From: an uncultured bacterium
Lineage (GTDB): Bacteria > Pseudomonadota > Gammaproteobacteria > Burkholderiales > Burkholderiaceae_C
Length of the DNA stretch: 64,000 nucleotides
Direction of reading: 5' to 3'
Assembly (NCBI GenBank): GCA_903928495.1
Contig: CAIYQZ010000031.1
Coordinates: 1 to 64,000 of the forward strand
Every line of letters begins with the position of its first letter. Within the stretch, counting starts at the first letter, position 1. The position numbers were made by a program, and so were the translations under genes. This document shows positions 63,415-64,000 of the stretch, piece by piece. The notes beneath the pieces were generated by a model. The model had not been told where the DNA came from. It made no database searches and worked only from the letters and a program-made list of their open reading frames with translations.

Positions 63415-64000
63415 GTGCGCGCCAAACTCTGGCTCAGCCTCTGCCTCATCCATGCCGTGGCCAGCATGCTGGTGTGGTGGGCGGGCGGGCCGGTGGCGCA
63501 GGCGCTGACCTGGCGCGCAGACAGCTGGGCTCAGCACCCCTGGACTTTGTGGACCACCTCCTGGGTGCACATCAACACGCCCCACCTCATCAGCAACCAG
63601 TTGGCTGTGGGTGCGCTTGCAGCCATGGCCTGGCTGGTGCGGCCCAATGCCGTGGCCAGCGTGGCCTGGCTCCTGGCCTGGCCCACCGTAGCCCTGGTGT
63701 TGCCCTGGTGGCCGCACATCGGATATGCCGTGGGCCTGTCCGGGCTCATCCATGCGGCGGTGGCTGTGGTCGCTGTTCACCTGTGGTGGTGCACGGATCT
63801 AACGTTTCCCAGCCGCCGTCGCTGGGGGGCATTGCTGGCGGCGGGCCTGACGGCCAAGCTCGCGCTGGAGCAGGGCTGGCATTGGCCCGTGGTGTGGAGC
63901 AACAGTGCCGACATGTCGGTGGTGCAGGCTGCGCACCTCACTGGCGCGGTGGCTGGCGTTGTGTTCAGTTGGACGCTGGTCATGCTGTGGCGGCATGTAG
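63415..64000 (+). CDS. Rhombosortase-like rhomboid membrane protease, partial
   Basis: A GTG start four bases after the glnE stop opens a frame that runs past the right edge, so the C-terminus is missing; 195 codons are visible. The sequence has about six hydrophobic segments and the rhomboid hallmarks: HINTPHLISNQLAVG (family H..HLxxN), YAVGLSGLIHAA with the catalytic serine in GLSG, and a late AAHLTGAVAG with the catalytic histidine. These fit the short rhombosortase subgroup, which cleaves GlyGly-CTERM proteins. No such substrate is seen in the window. An ordinary small rhomboid protease is the alternative. Confidence 0.75.
   Translation, partial: MRAKLWLSLCLIHAVASMLVWWAGGPVAQALTWRADSWAQHPWTLWTTSWVHINTPHLISNQLAVGALAAMAWLVRPNAVASVAWLLAWPTVALVLPWWPHIGYAVGLSGLIHAAVAVVAVHLWWCTDLTFPSRRRWGALLAAGLTAKLALEQGWHWPVVWSNSADMSVVQAAHLTGAVAGVVFSWTLVMLWRHV

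Overview
The window looks like a chromosomal piece of a high-GC betaproteobacterium of the order Burkholderiales, most likely family Comamonadaceae. I base this on the look of the proteins and on gene order (def-fmt, then a LysM protein and dprA; yajC-secD-secF; uracil-DNA glycosylase-rimI-tsaB; purE-purK-Sua5) and on a scattered short repeat with core GGCCTC-AGCGCTTG. That family assignment rests on recognition, not on a search. No rRNA, tRNA, CRISPR array or intact insertion sequence was seen.

Left edge (1-6.95 kb) is accessory DNA. A 1,672-residue filamentous-haemagglutinin-type exoprotein (minus strand) ends abruptly after a hexanucleotide-encoded Ala-Pro tract. Beyond it, positions 1-1900 hold protein-like stretches on the minus strand that jump frame, with G/C homopolymers of 8, 9 and 12. 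Two of these stretches together look like one HIRAN domain split by a frameshift exactly at the 9- and 12-base tracts. This is either decaying foreign DNA, a phase-variable locus, or homopolymer miscalling.

7-16 kb is housekeeping: DNA repair and tRNA t6A synthesis (UDG, rimI, tsaB, Sua5), PBP4 (dacB), a SemiSWEET-type transporter, a lipoprotein of the SGNH family lacking its nucleophilic serine, purK/purE, and the chaperedoxin cnoX. 16-22 kb is a complete RND efflux set (adaptor, pump, outer-membrane channel). 22-26 kb carries purC, fba and pyk. 26-28.5 kb has an Hpt protein and a REC-PAS-GGDEF-EAL protein.

28.5-35.7 kb is one long minus-strand run: def, fmt, azlC, azlD, a PmrA/QseB-like regulator, a PmrB-like kinase, an EptA-like phosphoethanolamine transferase and a PAP2 phosphatase. 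A PmrA-type box overlaps the kinase stop codon just upstream of eptA, suggesting a self-contained lipid-A remodelling module hung on a translation operon.

35.8-48.4 kb has LysM, dprA, a DUF1631 protein, yajC-secD-secF, and a fused indolepyruvate:ferredoxin oxidoreductase divergent from an Lrp/AsnC regulator with a palindrome between them. 48.5-56.4 kb has a MASE1-GGDEF-EAL enzyme, mltA, a tiny membrane protein, a DctSR-type two-component system and a nitrilase-family amidase. 56.3-64 kb has yhdP, glnE and a rhombosortase-like membrane protease running off the right edge.

Eight copies of a roughly 45-bp repeat occur. Five lie between genes or at gene ends (four of them at or within a few bases of a stop codon), and three lie in frame inside purK, cnoX and fmt.
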